Shown here piece by piece: positions 6,278 to 7,248 of a stretch of DNA of 7,248 nt. The stretch comes from Actinomycetota bacterium (GTDB taxonomy: Bacteria > Actinomycetota > Thermoleophilia > Gaiellales > Gaiellaceae). The position numbers and the translations under genes were made by a program. The notes under the pieces are model-generated. The model saw only the letters and a list, made by a program, of their open reading frames with translations. It ran no database searches and was not told the origin of the DNA. Location of the stretch: positions 1 to 7,248 of the forward strand of contig VGCB01000132.1 in assembly GCA_016870235.1 (NCBI GenBank), given 5' to 3'. Every line of letters starts with the position of its first letter. Positions within the stretch are counted from its first letter, which is position 1.

Positions 6278-6663
6278 CGTCCGCCGTCGTGCACGAGCTG
6301 ATCGGCCTCTCCAACGACCTGATCCGCGCCGTGTCCGAACGCGACGTCTCGCGCCTCGACGAGATCCTCGCGCCCGAGTTCACGCTGCAGGGGGCGGCCG
6401 GCTACCTCGACCGCGTCCAGCTGCTCGAGGCCGCCGGCGGGCCGTACGAGATCGACGAGTGGCAGTACGAGGAGATCGAGCCCGAGGTGTACGGGAACAC
6501 CGCCGTGATCGTCTCCCGCTACCGGCAGGAGGGGCGCTTCCTCGGCAAGGACCTGAGCCACCCGATGCACGTGACCGACATCTGGGTGCGCAAGGACGCG
6601 CACTGGCGCACTTTTCGGCGCCCCTTGACAATCATCCGCCGGCATGCGTCGCGTGCGGATTGA
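6274..6663 (+). CDS. Small NTF2-like (SnoaL/DUF4440-type) protein of unknown function
   Basis: The 129-residue product looks like a single cone-shaped NTF2-like domain, a fold used by ketosteroid isomerases, polyketide cyclases and many small ligand-binding proteins. Features are an N-terminal helical stretch (about 4-33), 'ILAPEFTLQG' (31-40) at the entrance of the fold, and the sheet-forming 'YGNTAVIVSRYRQEGRFLGKDL' region (73-94). 'MHVTDIWVRKDAHWR' (98-112) and a closing 'IIRRHAS' (120-126) complete the pattern. It has no signal peptide or membrane segment, so it is probably cytoplasmic. ATG at 6274 has a good ribosome-binding site GAGGAG (6260-6265) with 8-base spacing. It lies 40 bases after gcvPB and may be read with it or from its own promoter. 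No catalytic residues can be named with confidence, and substrate is unknown. Seven residues between Trp-Arg (111-112) and 'IIRRHAS' appear extra compared with the pattern I expect. Confidence 0.75.
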   Translation: MTSAVVHELIGLSNDLIRAVSERDVSRLDEILAPEFTLQGAAGYLDRVQLLEAAGGPYEIDEWQYEEIEPEVYGNTAVIVSRYRQEGRFLGKDLSHPMHVTDIWVRKDAHWRTFRRPLTIIRRHASRAD

Positions 6664-6670
6664 TTGCATG

Positions 6671-6740
6671 CTTGGCCGTGTTCTCGCGCGTCTGGTTGGT
6701 GTGGGACCGATGTACCAGACGCGCTGTGTTTGTTTGCCGG
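6671..6740 (+). repeat. Solo H1-type hairpin with decayed outer arm
   Basis: GCGCGTCTGGT (6686-6696) pairs perfectly with ACCAGACGCGC (6714-6724) around a 17-base loop with core GGGAC. The left arm continues outward to 6674 and is identical to the H1 left arm of unit D (6909-6931) except one base. The right arm diverges after 6724, so the outer half of the stem is lost here. No H2 or H3 follows before unit C starts. The hairpin begins 8 bases after the stop of the NTF2-like gene and has no T-run, so it is not a clear terminator. Confidence 0.7.
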
Positions 6741-6891
6741 GTGTGCGCGCGTCTGCTGGGTGTGGGACGTGAGGTAGCAGACGCGCGCACTCCCGGATCC
6801 TGAAGCCAGGGGAACGGGGTTCCCCTAGGGAACCCCTCCTGCGTTTGTGTCCTGCATCTGCCTTTTCCGCGTCTGGGTTCAGCCAGACGCG
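6737..6891 (+). repeat. Composite hairpin repeat, unit C (H1-H2-H3)
   Basis: H1: arms 6737-6757 and 6776-6796 pair over 21 positions with one mismatch, around an 18-base loop close to that of unit A (GGG core shared, GGGAC conserved). The linker ATCCTGAAGCC follows. H2: AGGGGAAC (6808-6815)/GTTCCCCT (6819-6826) competes with GGGGTTCCC (6816-6824)/GGGAACCCC (6828-6836). H3: arms 6868-6877 and 6882-6891 with loop TTCA and one mismatch next to the loop. The segment 6798-6842 is identical over 45 bases to 7012-7056 in unit D. Confidence 0.85.
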
Positions 6892-6908
6892 TCCTTGATC
6901 GAAGGCCT

Positions 6909-7130
6909 GGCCGTGTTCTCGCGCGTCCGGTTGGCTAGGGACCGACGTACCAGACGCGCGAGAACACGGCCCCGCTCGGGTAGGGCTGGGGTTCGAGTCG
7001 ATCGATTCGTTTCCTGAAGCCAGGGGAACGGGGTTCCCCTAGGGAACCCCTCCTGCACTCGAGTCCTGCACCTTGCCCTTCCGCGTCTGGCTTCAGCCTT
7101 CCGCGTCTGGCTGAAGCCAGACGCGGAAGG
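6909..7130 (+). repeat. Composite hairpin repeat, unit D, with an extra insert
   Basis: H1: arms 6909-6931 and 6949-6971 pair over 23 positions with a single mismatch (6928 against 6952), loop 17 bases with GGGAC core. About 40 bases absent from units A and C follow (6972-7011), including a near-palindrome CGAGTCGA/TCGATTCG (6994-7009). The linker and H2 (7012-7056) then match unit C exactly over 45 bases. The unit ends in an H3 region carrying a duplicated left arm (7077-7092 and 7097-7112), giving two alternative stems. An intrinsic terminator lies two bases further on. Confidence 0.85.
7077..7130 (+). repeat. H3 variant with duplicated arm and two alternative stems
   Basis: The 16-base sequence CCTTCCGCGTCTGGCT occurs at 7077-7092 and again at 7097-7112. 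The downstream complement can pair in two ways. The near copy gives a perfect 15-bp stem (7097-7111 with 7116-7130, loop TGAA). The far copy gives a perfect 22-bp stem (7077-7098 with 7109-7130, 10-base loop). The two folds exclude each other. The right arm ends 2 bases before the terminator stem. Confidence 0.75.
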
Positions 7131-7132
7131 TG

Positions 7133-7158
7133 CGGGGGCACTGGAGTGCCCCCGTTTT
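7133..7158 (+). terminator. Intrinsic (rho-independent) terminator
   Basis: CGGGGGCAC (7133-7141) and GTGCCCCCG (7146-7154) form a perfect 9-bp GC-rich stem with loop TGGA, followed at once by TTTT (7155-7158). It is the only hairpin in the window with a proper T-run, and it ends transcription on the plus strand. The nearest upstream gene on that strand ends about 470 bases earlier, so it would close the gcv/NTF2-like transcript after the repeat units, or a transcript of the repeats themselves. Confidence 0.75.
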
Positions 7159-7248
7159 GGTGGACATCTGAGCGCTTGGTCGGCAGTGTCCGGCTGGGCG
7201 GGAAGGATGGGCCGCTCTGCCAAGGGGTTGGAACCATCGGAGGCCGTA
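7159..7248. other. Unassigned window end, possible leader of a next gene
   Basis: I see no gene or RNA in these 90 bases. GGAGG at 7239-7243 lies at the right distance for a start codon at or just past the window edge, and the preceding terminator would fit a new transcription unit beginning here. No promoter is evident. Confidence 0.2.

Noticed and set aside
6625..6630. TTGACA as a -35 box inside the NTF2-like gene
   Set aside because: No -10 box lies 16-19 bases downstream (the sequence there is GTCGCG-like), and it falls inside a coding region.
6986..7015. tRNA T-arm-like sequence GGGTTCGAGTC
   Set aside because: No acceptor, D or anticodon stems could be placed around it on either strand.
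6664..7140. CRISPR array
   Set aside because: Repeats are long, structured, of unequal spacing and contain their own hairpins; there are no regular spacers and no cas genes.
6879..7237. Minus-strand open frames of about 100-114 codons across the final intergenic region
   Set aside because: They are made of the hairpin repeats themselves. Similar peptide fragments (AEARRGRG-like) arise from the repeat between ftsZ and gcvT, which explains the apparent protein similarity.
7159..7248. tRNA on the minus strand (ACCA-like end and GGCAGAGCGGCC stretch)
   Set aside because: The order of the elements is wrong and no T-loop or cloverleaf can be built.

Overview
This is a GC-rich bacterial window holding the end of a division and cell-wall (dcw) cluster followed by a complete T-H-P1-P2 glycine cleavage operon. 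The FtsZ sequence is of actinobacterial type. The glycine decarboxylase is split into two subunits, unlike the single-chain P protein I know from Streptomyces and Mycobacterium. Together with the GC content, the probable leaderless starts and the style of the intergenic hairpin repeats, this suggests a deep-branching actinobacterium such as Thermoleophilia (Gaiellales or Solirubrobacterales). That placement is inference, not proof.

Layout. Positions 1-369 are the 3' end of ftsQ, cut by the window edge. A short leader (370-470) with a hairpin and a possible 13-codon upstream ORF leads to ftsZ (471-1565). The 403-bp gap 1566-1968 is filled mostly by two copies of a composite hairpin repeat, one forward and one degenerate and reversed, ending at a probable leaderless gcvT promoter. 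gcvT (1969-3012), gcvH (3016-3414), gcvPA (3427-4764) and gcvPB (4764-6233) follow with gaps of 3 and 12 bases and a 1-base overlap, so they are almost certainly one transcript. A small NTF2-like protein gene (6274-6663) comes 40 bases later, with its own candidate -10 box and a possible 10-codon leader ORF. The last 585 bases (6664-7248) hold no gene I can support. They carry a lone hairpin, two more composite repeat units and an intrinsic terminator.

How the genes work together. FtsQ and FtsZ are divisome proteins: FtsQ is the membrane scaffold of the later divisome and FtsZ the cytoskeletal ring. GcvPA/GcvPB decarboxylate glycine onto lipoylated GcvH, and GcvT passes the remaining carbon to tetrahydrofolate. 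The fourth component, the L protein (dihydrolipoyl dehydrogenase), is not in the window. The division genes and the glycine operon appear to be neighbours without a functional link.

The most unusual content is the intergenic repeat family. Each unit joins a long hairpin (H1), a GGATCCTGAAGCC-like linker, a short hairpin pair with mutually exclusive folds (H2) and a CGCGTCTGGC-TTCA hairpin (H3). H1 arms differ between copies but keep their pairing, which points to conservation of structure rather than of sequence alone.
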